A stretch of DNA of 64,000 bases from Schistocerca nitens (Eukaryota > Arthropoda > Insecta > Orthoptera > Acrididae), in NCBI RefSeq assembly GCF_023898315.1, contig NC_064614.1, positions 381,671,348-381,735,347 on the forward strand. The letters run 5' to 3'. The stretch's first letter is position 1; each line of letters starts with the position of its first letter. Below are positions 33,973-44,879 of the stretch, piece by piece. The notes beneath the pieces are model-generated. The model was not told the origin of the DNA and made no database searches. It saw only the letters and a program-made list of their open reading frames with translations. The position numbers and the translations under genes are program-made.

Positions 33973-34107
33973 TTATAAATAATTACTACTAAAAACGGTC
34001 TTGATCACGATTTATTTAACAAGGTGACCGGTTTCGACCACTACTGTGGTCATCTTCAGACCATTGAGTAGGAACCTCTTTCTGTTTTTAGTAGTAATTA
34101 TTTATAA
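33973..34107. mobile_element. MITE with perfect 24-bp terminal inverted repeats
   Basis: The ends at 33973-33996 and 34084-34107 are exact inverse copies; each arm starts ttataaataattactacta. Length is 135 bp. Inside is gaccggtttcgaccactact followed by gtggtcatcttcaga, a core I recognise as recurrent in insect repeats. It sits directly after candidate MADF exon 2, and the following sequence (34115-34200) may be displaced 3' sequence of that gene. Confidence 0.85.
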
Positions 34108-34513
34108 TTTTTACAGATAAATTTGAGGAGCTTGAAGAATTTGAAAGCAAGTCTTCAAGTACAGTGACTGAATTAAACTTAAGTGAGAGGCAGTCAGAAA
34201 ATGTTTATATTTTAACATAATATAGCAATGTTATGTAATGCAGTGTATGGTATTCTAAATAAAAGTTCGATAAATATAACAGTTCCTATCTTTATTTCTC
34301 TCTGAAGAGTCTTTGTTATAGCCTGATATATTTTTCGTATTATTTCACTGATTTTGGATTTGGAAATCCTATGCAAGTACATAAAGTAGCTATACAACCT
34401 CCAGTAGCTAAAAAGCGTAATGTAACGTGCAAGTACATAAAGTAGCTATACAATCTCCAGTGGCTAAAATGCGTAATATAATGGGAAGTTTTACTGCACG
34501 GCTTCCAGCTTCT
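34108..34513. other. No recognised feature; short direct repeat
   Basis: AT-rich sequence. A tandem duplication of gtgcaagtacataaagtagc-like sequence lies at about 34373-34475 (two units of roughly 53 bp that share agtacataaagtagctatac). Confidence 0.5.
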
Positions 34514-34526
34514 CGAAAATTTTTAC

Positions 34527-34729
34527 AAATGGTATGGTTCAAATGACTCTGAGCACTATGGGACTTAACATCTGTGGTCGTCAGTCCCCTAGAACTTAGA
34601 ACTACTTAAACCTAACTAAACTAAGGACATCACACACATCCATGCCCGAGGCAGGATTCGAACCTGAGACGTAGCGGTCACGCGGTTCCAAACTGAAGCG
34701 CCTAGAACCGCACGGCCACACCGGCCGAC
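34527..34729 (-). repeat. tRNA-headed SINE (family 1)
   Basis: Full-length reverse copy with B box ggattcgaacc on the plus strand. Perfect 13-bp target-site duplication cgaaaatttttac at 34514-34526 and 34730-34742. Confidence 0.95.
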
Positions 34730-35194
34730 CGAAAATTTTTACCATTCAGTGTGTAGTATTGTGTTGTCGTATTTAGTATTATTTCAAAGTTCATCGTAGA
34801 CATAAGAACAAAATTTTTGAAATCCTGTGTGTCTTGAACTTTTAGGTCACTCCTCACTGAACTGTAAGCTCCATGACTACACCGTTTACTGAGAAAGTTA
34901 CGCACCCACCACCTACGTTCCTTTCTCCTGTTATTCACCCTTTTCACGATTATACTCATAGCGTTAGCGCAAAAAAGTAGAAGTTCTGCATCGGACTGCA
35001 TGTTCCGTAACACTGACGGGCTACACGTGGCCAGTGAGAACGCTCGCGGTGACTCCTTTTACCGGGCACATATCCCTGACCTAAGTCGCGGTATACATAT
35101 GCCGCGATACTTTTCTCCGCGGCTTGTACCAGGCACAGATCTCCGCTACAAATCCCTCAATGTGAAAGTAGCTTAACGCTTTCCCACGTACCGC

Positions 35195-35580
35195 TGTTGT
35201 AATACTCTAGAGAGTATCGACATGTTGCCTTGAGCTATTCCATCATCAGATCTGTCCCCAATCGAGCACATATGTGACATTATCTGACACCTCCAGTGTC
35301 ATACGCAAACATCATTAACCCTCCCTGTATTGAATGACCAAATGAACAGACGTGAAACGCCGTCCCACAAACTGACATCCGGCACCTGTGAAAAACAATG
35401 CATGCAATTGTGGCGGTTACACCGGTTATTAATGCACCACCGTTTCACATTTGCAATTTACATTAAACGGTGATCCTGTACGTTAATAATTCGAATATGT
35501 CACCTTGACAAATGAATTCTGGAAATTTCATCAGTCTACATTATTTCTTGCTGTTGCAATATTTTTTCCGTCAGTGTAGA
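35195..35580 (+). pseudogene. Tc1-like transposase C-terminus
   Basis: Plus readings give DMLPWAIPSSDLSPIEHIC, the Asp-to-Glu end (PW...SPDLSPIEHxWD with Pro-Asp changed), then a degraded stretch, ending in NACNCGGYTGY and a stop at about 35443, like the GGY(T)xY C-terminus of many Tc1 enzymes. The sequence tattttttccgtcagtgtag at about 35560-35580 is a possible right terminal repeat. No left part found. Confidence 0.65.
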
Positions 35581-35844
35581 CTGTAAGTACGACAGATGAC
35601 TTATTGCACCTGCCCTTAAAATAGTGGAACATGTAAAACCCTCTGTGAGGAACAGAGGTAGGGATGAAATAGTTCTTGATCCAGTCGATAAGCACGTCGA
35701 ACAAAACATTAATGATATCCAGGAAATATCACACTAACTGCGTATAACACGACATGCGGCAGTGGTTATGGCATCTATTCGGCGAGGAATTTTCTTCATA
35801 TTTCTCATATTCTGCGGAAGCCACTTACTATATACTTTAGAACT

Positions 35845-36055
35845 GCCGCGCGGGGTAGCCGTACGGTCTCAGGCGTCTTGTCACGGTTCGCGCGGCTTCC
35901 CCCCGTCGGAGGTTCGAGTCCTCCGTCGGGCATGGGTGTGTGTGTTGTCCTTAGCGTAAGTTAGTTTAAGTCAGATTGAGTAGTGCGTACGCCTAGGGAC
36001 CGATGACCTCAGCAGTTTGGTCCCATAGTCCTTACCACAAATTTCCAATTTTTCC
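35845..36055 (+). repeat. tRNA-headed SINE (family 3)
   Basis: The head has ggggtagccgtacggtctca as A-box region and B box ggttcgagtcctc. The body includes tgttgtccttagcgtaagtt and accgatgacctcagcag. It is related to family 1 in its body but has a different head. Target-site duplication ttagaact at 35837-35844 and 36056-36063. The copy at 50530-50695 is the same family. Confidence 0.9.
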
Positions 36056-36063
36056 TTAGAACT

Positions 36064-36640
36064 ACCAAATTGTTTGGGTATTGATCGCTATGTTTCATCT
36101 GCTCTTCCAAACAGTCCCATAAATAATCCATAGGCTTAAAATATGGCCAGTCAAGGCGGTATAGGGCGCCCGAGTGTACGTCTAACAAGGAATGCAAACA
36201 TGCAGCCCTGTGAACACAAGTATCCACAGCGTACTCACCATGAAAATGTTGATGAATGTCGAAATAATCATCCTGATATATTTACACGGTGACCTAAATG
36301 AGTGGGACCAAGTTATGGTACGAAAAACGCCACCAGAACTTCACAGAATCACCTCCGGCCTCAATTACATCTTCCATACACTACGGATTGAACGTGTCAC
36401 TGGGCCGTCGTTGGATTTAACGTCGTCCTTCGTTTGGAAACAGACAAGATCGCGACTTTTTGCGAAGTACCCGGCTCCAAATGTCCATTGCATGCAGTTC
36501 CCTTTGCAGAGTTCGCTTGGAAACTGATAAAAATGGTCCTGCATTCACTGACAACAGCAATTCCTATCGGATCTGGAACTGATTATTATTGACAAGTCGT
36601 GACAATTTTTTCCGGTCTCTGACAGTTACGATAACTGTTT
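36064..36640 (-). pseudogene. Tc1-like transposase relic
   Basis: The minus strand at about 36190-36064 reads ALYRLDWPYFKPMDYLWDC and LEEQMKHSDQYPNNLVVLRK. This is the W(P)xxxPDLNPMDYLWD segment around the last catalytic residue, followed by a C-terminal stretch. Upstream the coding signal fades. A family 3 SINE is inserted at its left edge. Terminal repeats not found; the right limit is uncertain. Confidence 0.55.
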
Positions 36641-36884
36641 GTACACCATGTTACATGGGAGCGAGTGGTACACCATTCCTAGTACTACTGTGACTCAAAC
36701 AAACTGCTTCACTGATAGTTTAGCGTCTGGTACCATTTCTGTAGGTTCTAATGGGCTCCAAGACGTCCAGTTTCATTCTTTAAGGGGATGGATAACATTT
36801 TATCCTGTGAGCTTACCTCAGTTATTGAATTCTTTTAGGAAATACTGACCACCAAATGAGGGAGCAATCCCCTAAGATAATTCC

Positions 36885-37085
36885 GTGTCGGCCGGTGTGG
36901 CCGAGCGGTTCTAGGCGCTTCAGACTGGAACCGCGGGACCGCTACGGTCGCAGGTTCGAATCCTGCCTCGGGCATGGATGTGTGTGATGTTCTTAGGTTA
37001 GTTAGGTTTAAATAGTTCTCAGTTCTAGGGGACTGATGACCTCGGATGTTAAGTCCCATAGTGCTCAGAACCATTTGAACCATTT
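36885..37085 (+). repeat. tRNA-headed SINE (family 1)
   Basis: Full-length copy with A box region tggccgagcggttctaggcg and B box ggttcgaatcc. Target-site duplication gataattcc at 36876-36884 and 37086-37094. Confidence 0.95.
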
Positions 37086-38539
37086 GATAATTCCTAAGAC
37101 ATTATTGATTGAAGGTATTCAAATTAAGGCATCGCTTTTAGCTTCAGTTCAGTGAGAGTCATTTCAATGTGGAGAACATGCTGCTTATCTATATATTAGA
37201 AACTTTTTCATCACCCAGCTGGACTTGGAAGTATGTTGTTGTTGTGGTCTTCAGTCCAGAGACTGGTTTGATGCAGCTCTCCATGCTACTCTATCCTGTG
37301 CAAGCTTCTTCATCACCCAGTACCTACTGCAACCTACATCCTTCTGTATCTGTTTAGTGTATTCATCTCTTGGTCTCCCTCTACGATTTTTACCCTCCAC
37401 ACTGCCCTCCAATGCTAAATATGTGATCCCTTGATGCCTCAGAACATGTCCTACCAACCGGTCCCTTCTTCTTGTCAAGTTGTGCTACAAACTCCTCTTC
37501 TCCCCAATTCTATTCAATACTTCATCATTAGTTACGTGATCTACCCATCTAATCTTCAGCATTCTCCTGTAGCACCACATTTCGAAAGCTTCTATTCTCT
37601 TCTCTTCCAAACTATTTATCGTCCATGTTTCACTTCCATACATGGCTACACTCCATACAAATACTTTCAGAAGCGACTTCCTGACACTTAAATCTATACT
37701 CGATGTTAACAAATTTCTCTTCTTCAGAAACGCTTTCCTTGCCATTGCCAGTCTACATTTTATATCCTCTCTACGTCGACCATCATCAATTATTTTGCTC
37801 CCCAAATAGCAAAACTCCTTTACCACTTTAAGTGTCTCATTTCCTAATATAATTCCCTCAGCATCACCCGACTTAATTCGACTACATTCCATTATCCTCG
37901 TTTTGCTTTTGTTGATGTTCATCTTATATCCTCCTTTCAAGACACTGTCCATTCCGTTCAACTGCTCTTCCAAGTCCTTTGCTGTCTCTGACAGGATTAC
38001 AGTGTCATCGGCGAACCTCTTCTCCATGGACTTTAATACCTACTCCGAATGTTTCTGTTGTTTCCTTTACTGCTTGCTCAATATACAGATTCAATAACGT
38101 CGGGGGGAGGCTACAACCCTGTCTCACTCCCTTCCCAACCACTGCTTCCCTTTCATGCCCCTCGACTCTTACAACTGCCATCTGTACAAATTGTAAATAG
38201 CCTTTCGCTCCCTGTATTTTACCCCTGCCACCTTTAGAATTTGAAAGAGAGTATTCCAGTCAACATTGTCAAAAGATTTCTATAAGTCTACAAATGCTAG
38301 AAACGTAGGTTTGGCTTTCCTTAATCTTTCTTCTAAGATAAGTCGTAAGGTCAGTATTGCTTCACGTGTTCCAATATTTCTACGGAATCCAAACTGATCT
38401 TCCCCGATGTCGGCTTCTACCAGTTTTTCCATTCGTCTATAAAGAATTCGTGTTAGTATTTTGCAGCTATGACTTATTAAACTGATAGTTCGGTAATTTT
38501 CACATCTGTCAACACCTGCTTTCTTTGGGATTGGAATTA

Positions 38540-39963
38540 CACTCCTGGAAATTGAAATAAGAACACCGTGAATTCATTGTCCCAGGAAGGGGAAACTTTA
38601 TTGACACATTCCTGGGGTCAGATACATCACATGATCACACTGACAGAACCACAGGCACATAGACACAGGCAACAGAGCATGCACAATGTCGGCACTAGTA
38701 CAGTGTATATCCACCTTTTGCAGCAATGCAGGCTGCTATTCTCCCATGGAGACGATCGTAGAGATGCTGGATGTAGTCCTGTGGAACGGCTTGCCATGCC
38801 ATTTCCACCTGGCGCCTCAGTTGGATCAGCGTTCGTGCTGGACGTGCAGACCGCGTGAGACGACGTTTCATCCAGTCCCAAACATGCTCAATGGGGGACA
38901 GATCCGGAGATCTTGCTGGCCAGGGTAGTTGACTTACACCTTCTAGAGCACGTTGGGTGGCACGGGATACATGCGGACGTGCATTGTTCTGTTGGAACAG
39001 CAAGTTCCCTTGCCGGTCTAGGAATGGTAGAACGATGGGTTCGATGACGGTTTGGATGTACCGTGCACTATTCAGTGTCCCCTCGACGATCACCAGTGGT
39101 GTACGGCCAGTGTAGGAGATCGCTCCCCACACCATGATGCCGGGCGTTGGCCCTGTGTGCCTCGGTCGTATGCAGTCCTGATTGTGGCGCTCACCTGCAC
39201 GGCGCCAAACACGCATACGACCATCATTGGCACCAAGGCAGAAGCGACTCTCATCGCTGAAGACGACACGTCTCCATTCGTCCCTCCATTCACGCCTGTC
39301 GCGACACCACTGGAGGCGGGCTGCACGATGTTGGGGCGTGAGCGGAAGACGGCCTAACGGTGTGCGGGACCGTAGTCCAGCTTCATGGAGACGGTTGCGA
39401 ATGGTCCTCGCCGATACCCCAGGAGCAACAGTGTCCCTAATTTGCTGGGAAGTGGCGGTGCGGTCCCCTACAGCACTGCGTAGGATCCTACGGTCTTGGC
39501 GTGCATCCGTGCGTCGCTGCGGTCCGGTCCCAGGTCGACGGGCACGTGCACCTTCCGCCGACCACTGGCGACAACATCGATGTACTGTGGAGACCTCACG
39601 CCCCACGTGTTGAGCAATTCGGCGGTACGTCCACCCGGCCTCCCGCATGCCCACTATACGCCCTCGCTCAAAGTCCGTCAACTGCACATACGGTTCACGT
39701 CCACGCTGTCGCGGCATGCTACCAGTGTTAAAGACTGCGATGGAGCTCCGTATGCCACGGCAAACTGGCTGACACTGACGGCGGCGGTGCACAAATGCTG
39801 CGCAGCTAGCGCCATTCGACGGCCAACACCGCAGTTCCTGGTGTGTCCGCTGTGCCGTGCGTGTGATCAATGCTTGTACAGCCCTCTCGCAGTGTCCGGA
39901 GCAAGTATGGTGGGTCTGACACACCGGTGTCAATGTGTTCTTTTTTCCATTTCCAGGAGTGTA
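38540..39963 (-). mobile_element. Tc1-like element, family B, copy 2
   Basis: From TA 38540-38541 to TA 39962-39963. Its ends match copy 1 at 25352-26776. It interrupts the LINE frame between the segment ending near 38531 and the one resuming near 39964, so it is younger than the LINE. It carries the only full-length transposase frame in the window. Confidence 0.97.
38695..39717 (-). CDS. Tc1-like transposase, full-length frame, catalytic Asp changed
   Basis: A 340-residue frame from the ATG at 39717 (MPRQRGREPYVQ), chosen because the 72 residues upstream in the open frame are outer element sequence and the Tc1 size is about 340. Residues 1-60 include FERGRIVGMREAG, a first helix-turn-helix; about 60-120 a second (QQIRDTVAPGVSARTIR). 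Then FSDESRF (first Asp), FQQNNARPH, and SPDLSPIEHVWD (Glu). Residue 244 is Asn (AAC at 38986-38988) where copy 1 has Asp (GAC). That Asp is catalytic in the DDE family, so this enzyme is probably inactive. No other lesion is seen. Confidence 0.93.
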   Translation of the reverse strand: MPRQRGREPYVQLTDFERGRIVGMREAGWTYRRIAQHVGREVSTVHRCCRQWSAEGARARRPGTGPQRRTDARQDRRILRSAVGDRTATSQQIRDTVAPGVSARTIRNRLHEAGLRSRTPLGRLPLTPQHRAARLQWCRDRREWRDEWRRVVFSDESRFCLGANDGRMRVWRRAGERHNQDCIRPRHTGPTPGIMVWGAISYTGRTPLVIVEGTLNSARYIQTVIEPIVLPFLDRQGNLLFQQNNARPHVSRATQRALEGVSQLPWPARSPDLSPIEHVWDWMKRRLTRSARPARTLIQLRRQVEMAWQAVPQDYIQHLYDRLHGRIAACIAAKGGYTLY

Positions 39964-40689
39964 TTATATTCTTCTTGAAGTCTGAGGGTATTTCGCCTGT
40001 CTCACACATCTTGCTCACCAGATGGTAGAGTTTTGTCAGGACTGGCTCTCCCAAGGCCGTCAGTAGTTCTAATGCAATGTTGTCTACTCCCGGGGCCTTG
40101 TTTCGACTCAGGTCTTTCAGTGCTCTGTCGAACTCTGCACCTAGTATCGTATCTCTCATTTCATCTTCATCTACATCCTCTTCCATTTCCATAATATTCT
40201 CCTCAAGTACATCGCTCTTGTATAGACCCTCGAAATACTCCTTCCACCTTTCTGCTTTCCTTTCTTTGCTTAGAACTGGTTTTCCATCAAAGCTCTTGAT
40301 ATTCATACAAGTGGTTCTCTTCTCTGCAAAGATCTCTTTAATTTTTCTGTAGGCAGTATCTATCTTACCCCTAGTGAGATAAGCCTCTACATCCTTACAT
40401 TTGTCCTCTAGCCATCACTTCTTAGCCATTTTACACTTCCTGTCGATCTCATTTTTGAGACGTTTGTATTCCTTTTTGCCTGCTTCATTTACTGCATTTT
40501 TATATTTTCTCCTTTCATCAAGTAAATTCAATATTTCTTCTATTACCCAAGGATTTCTATTAGCCCTCGTCTTTTTACCTGTAGAGTATATGTGTAAACA
40601 GTAGTGACTATTTTTTTCTAAAGATCGATTCTGTGTCTTGGAAACTACATGAATTTTTGCAAGTTTAAGTCACACAGTAAGCAGCTTAT

Positions 40690-40795
40690 CATCTAGGCTG
40701 TTACGTAGGGACGAAGAAGCTTGCGAAGTATAGCCTAGTATGGAGAGCTGCATCGGATACAGTCGAACTCGGCAGCTTTTAAAGACCACAAGAAG
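40690..40795 (+). repeat. LINE 3'-end scrap, (AAC)n-tail family
   Basis: Plus strand shows gaagcttgcgaagtatagcc and tatggagagctgcatc, then ttaaagaccacaagaag, a degraded copy of the 3' end of the LINE at 37229-40585 (compare 48040-48137). Only the last 100 bp is present. Confidence 0.6.
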
Positions 40796-40799
40796 AGTA

Positions 40800-42470
40800 C
40801 TGTGAAAGGGTCTCTTAAACCGAAACTCAAATTCGGCAATTATGTACACACGTAGTAGGAATGGAGGTTGTCGCTGAAACAACAGATTTTCGGTTATACC
40901 GTGTTTTTCATCTTTCTAGTTTAATTTGACTGTTAAAACTGCTGAAAATAACCGTTTTCAGAAATAACCGATTTTCGATTTTTTATTGTTATTGTTTCCA
41001 AGTAATAAACATAGACTTCGAACAAAGACTGAAAAATTCTAATGAAGAAGAAGGAGTAAGAGACCTGGACCAATATTTTGTTCAGACTATGGCAGAAATT
41101 GGTTTCCAGCAAAGAGCAGGAGGTCACAAGTCGACGACTTTCTTTCATCCTCACTTTTATCAAATCTTCGCACTGAAGCAACTACAAAATTAAGTGTTTT
41201 TACTATTCCAAGTTCAAGGCATGTCACTAAAACTATATGTGGATAACGCAAATTTGTTGTGCCTCCTCTTGTTTTTAATTTTTTAAAGTAAGTAGTGCAT
41301 TGTAGTTCATTGCTACCGCATTTCTTGAAATACTTCATAACTAGGAAAGGTGCTATTTTCTGATACAACCGATTTCTGGGAACGACAGAGAGAATTATTG
41401 TACATCCAGGTCGGAGCAAGTCTTGCACACTGCACGTCCGTGTGTAGCGTCTGCTAGACCACATCACACCAACAAATACGTCATTATTTGCATTGCTATA
41501 TGGATTTTGTATCATGCCTTTGTTCCTACTTCCTAACTGTCGTCGTTGTTATCATTGATCGTTTCTCCCAATATTTCAAAGCAATGGTAATTTTAGAAAT
41601 AAACATTTCTCGTTTTCAAAAAATGTTTTACTTAAAAACCAAAAATTTTAGCAGTGCTGCTATGGCAAACTGATATGTCAGTTTCATACCCGGTTATTAG
41701 TACAAAAAATTAAAAAAGATTTTCATAAGCGAGACCAAATAAATACCTAAAGATACTGGTTGTATAGAACTAAAATATTGGTACTGGTTTTAACCAGTCG
41801 GTTTTTCCCATACCTAGCAGATAGCAGGATTGCCTGATCCTAAGTTTGAGTAAACGGGGTGGTATTCCTGGTCCCAACCGAATTCACAGTCGCGTGAACG
41901 ACAGCAACTTGCTAACATCTGTGAGAATCACATAGTGTATCGTTGTGTAGTACAAGTTATTCATCGAGGCGAAAAATATGGCAGAAAGCCACGTTTTGAA
42001 ACCTGTTTTTAGTAAGTGCGGTAAAATATATTTCACCTGCGACGATTATAAATTAAAACCTTAAGGAGGGTTCTACGAAATGAAGAACATGGATGGCCAT
42101 GCTGTGGTAAAAATTTGCGACGTTCTGTTAAATTGTTTAGACAGCGAAAACTTATATTCGCGTTTGGAAGTCGCTCATCACCACAAATCAGTTCCAAAAC
42201 ACTTGTTAAACAGGGGAATGTTATCGAATACTGCAGTTTCGGGTGAAAGGCGAACAAAGATCATACTCAGAGAAGTAGATGAGTCCGACAACTGTGAACA
42301 CATTAACAATAGAGGATTTAAGGTAAATTCGTAACAAATTACTCACTCTCGTTTGAAGGGTATGCCGAAACTTCCAAAATCCGCGATAAAATTCAGGTTA
42401 CCTTATCACAGATGGAGGTGACAACTTCAAAAGGTGATGCTTTGTCCTTAATCCTCCCTAGGGCTCTCAC
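40800..42470. other. No recognised feature
   Basis: AT-rich. An 84-residue frame at 42080-42334 (MKNMDGHAVVKICDVLLNC) is open but matches no family I know. It could be a random frame or an exon fragment. No tRNA-like units or terminal repeats. Confidence 0.35.
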
Positions 42471-42479
42471 AGTTCTTTC

Positions 42480-43850
42480 ATGAATTCGTGCGTGGCGTCC
42501 ACGGGACCTCGAACTATTGCTGTCTATTCTTCCTCCCTAGGCTGCATTTACTTCCCCATGCCCCTCCGTCTCCATATTCGCTCCTTCCTGCTGCCCCCTC
42601 CTTTCCCTCTCCCGGTGTTCTTACTTACGTCGACTATCTATTCACCTGCTTCTTGTATTCTTTGCGGTTTTGTTCCCCTTACCTTTTCTCTTTCATCCTT
42701 CCTTCTTGGCCTTGGACCGCCTTTGGGGTTTGACCTCCACTTCTAAATTTTCTCACCATAGTGTGAGCCAATTGTCTCCCTCTTTCCACGCCCGATGTTG
42801 ATGGGGCTCCCTCCTAGGACCCCTCTCCTGGTGTCTCAGGCTGAAGGAATGCTACCGCAACACAGCCTCCCTAGCGTCTAAGATGTGGATTCCTCCCCCC
42901 TCCCTCTTCTTCCACATCTTCCTTCCCCTCTACCCCCTTTGTAGCCCTCTATGCCCCTCCAGGTCACCAGCACGTGTAGATAGCCTATGTGGTGGCGTTG
43001 TTGTGTACTCACCTGGCAGCTCCCTGACAACGCAGGGACACTTCTGATACCTGACATTTTGTCCCATTTGGATACCCACTCTGTGCTTATTCAGAGTAAT
43101 TGTAATGGGTACTACCATCATCTTCCAGAGCTGCAATCCCTCAGTTAGTACAAAGCTCCCACTTCGTACCCAACTGAAGCAGTTGCAGTCCAGGTCCACT
43201 TGGAATCTGTAGTCACGGTTTGCAGTCTGTATCTTCCTCCTGATAGGCCACCTACATCTAATGATCTAACTGCTCTCCTTCAGCAAATACCCTCTCACTT
43301 CCTCCTCCTTGGGATTTTAATGTCCATCGTCTTTTTCTGGGCAGTGCTTTCTCGTATAGTCAGGGGCTCCTTATTGACCAATTTCTTGTGGACCGTGATC
43401 TGTGCGTTCTTAATGATGGTTCCTCTACTCATTTTAGTGCCACATATGGCACTTTCTCTACAATTGATCTTTCGCTCTACTACCATTCCTTCTTCCTTTC
43501 TTACACTGGTGGCCACACGGTGACCTCTGCGATAGAGACCACTTCCCATTGATTCCCTTGTTCCCTTCCCATCTCCCAATGATCAGGTTATCCCACTGGG
43601 GTTTCCATCGAAAGGGTGTCGGGATGGGTCGAAAGCAGTGCTGGTGCCCCACTGGGCGTAGCGTTTCTGGGGCATCCCGCTCTCCTCGTTTCCACCCACT
43701 TCCCTCCTGTTCTTCATTCCTCCTGCTGCCCTGTCTGGACTGTGCTGTTTGTGTTGTTCCTCCCTTGATTTCTGCCATCCTAGATCATGGGATCGATAAC
43801 CTCACTGTTGGGGCCCCTCCACTAGATCAACTAACCAACAAACTTTGTCC
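42480..43850 (+). pseudogene. Jockey/I-type LINE endonuclease relic
   Basis: Plus-strand readings resemble an exonuclease/endonuclease/phosphatase domain: LCGGVVVYSPGSSLTTQ, then VVTVCSLYLPPDRPPTSNDL, TALLQQIPSHFLLLG followed (after a shift) by DFNVHRLFLGSAFS (the GDFNxH metal site), VLNDGSSTHFSATYGTFSTI and DLSLYY. The order and motifs fit the N-terminal endonuclease of I/Jockey-group LINEs. The C/T-rich composition resembles the LINE 3' end at 17317-18550, possibly the same family. Many shifts. Confidence 0.65.
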
Positions 43851-43859
43851 TTTATAATG

Positions 43860-44490
43860 ATATGGAAGATAGTCACGTTGTTTATTCAGCGGTCTCCACT
43901 TACAGTGCCTATAACGGATACTGATGAATGATACTTTTCAGTATGCATCGAAACATTTTCTCGAGTTATTCACAATCTACAGTTATTCTGGACGTTCTTA
44001 CAGACCATTAGTGTTCAGCCTTATAAAAGACCAGAAGAAGAAACACATTTGAAAATGATACGCTATAATCGAGATGAACCAAATGGCGGTAAATGGCGTC
44101 GTACAGTCCTACCACGAGCGTAAAAAGTTTGCCTTCCTATCAGTCAAGATTACTGGTTGTGGGATTCGCCTAGCCCAAGCTTGGTAAGTACAACTGGAAC
44201 TGTTATTTTAAGAAAACCTTTTTACTGTTTCACGATAAATGGCCATAATTAGTATAGAAAACTTTTTCCCTGCTAATTAGTATAGAAAATTATTTGCCTT
44301 CAGAAAAACAATAGAATACAGTTATTCCTAATATTACGTTATTCCTAAAATTAACTATGCATCATTCACTCTACCAAGGATTGTCTACATTGCTTAGGTT
44401 GCGGATCTTAAAAGACAATTGGCTTTTAAATTTCCCCAAACATTTTTTTCTACATACTCCACGTAGGTAAAAATACAAATACTTGTTTGG
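43860..44490. other. No recognised feature
   Basis: AT-rich. A short direct duplication of aattagtatagaaaa lies near 44256-44291. Nothing else recognised. Confidence 0.4.
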
Positions 44491-44496
44491 ATTTCG

Positions 44497-44871
44497 ATGT
44501 ACAAATACCAAAACAATGAAACAGTCCAGTGGCTGCATTACAACTTTGGGCTTAGTTATACAAATGCTCAAGATGTTACTGATATTTTCATTGACCTAGA
44601 CAGCATACAGCCAAAAAACCAAAAACTGGCCAAATTTGCCGATTATGTAACTGAAAATTTATCGATGACGAAGAAGATGCGCTATTTCCTCCTCACTTTT
44701 GGGCAGAAGAATATGCTTTCTTATGGAGAACGACTAACGCTTGTGACAACTTTTTTTCCAGTTTCTTGCGAATCTCCCCACCCTAACATGTTCAAGATTG
44801 TGAAAAGTCTGTTGCACGAACAAACTGATACCTACATAAGAATTAACTATGTAAATAAGGCCACATCATAG
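44497..44871 (+). pseudogene. MULE-type transposase C-terminal fragment
   Basis: A 124-residue open frame: QWLHYNFGLSYTNAQDVTD, KLAKFADYVTENLSMTKKM, then GERLTLVTTFFPVSCESPHP, NMFKIVKSLLHEQTDTYIRI. The pattern of a compact helical region followed by a (T/R)NN-like position, F..F....SPHPN(I/M)F and EQTDTYI matches the C-terminal part of MULE/FLYWCH-associated transposases. The catalytic core upstream is not present, and the usual TNN is not preserved. It is probably a fragment, or an exon of a longer relic. Confidence 0.5.
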
Positions 44872-44879
44872 AAACAGAC

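Larger units (their letters stand above)
37229..40585 (-). mobile_element. RTE-like LINE with (AAC)n tail, split by a Tc1 element
   Basis: The 3' end at about 37229-37250 is a gttgttgttgtggtc tail with conserved upstream sequence gatgcagctctccatgctac. Minus readings in order from 40306: LSKERKAERWKEYFEGLYKS, LKDLSRNKAPGVDNI with ALELLTALGEPV, CETGEIPSDFKK, then after the Tc1, fingers and palm with FADDTVILSETAKDLEEQL (intact FADD, about 38000), FCYLGSKI, WCYRRMLKIRW and RRRDRLVGHVLRHQ. The endonuclease half is missing. The frame resumes on both sides of 38540-39963. Confidence 0.88.

Noticed and set aside
42080-42334. 84-residue host gene
   Set aside because: No recognised domain, no splice support and no neighbouring coding signal. 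Too short to separate from chance.
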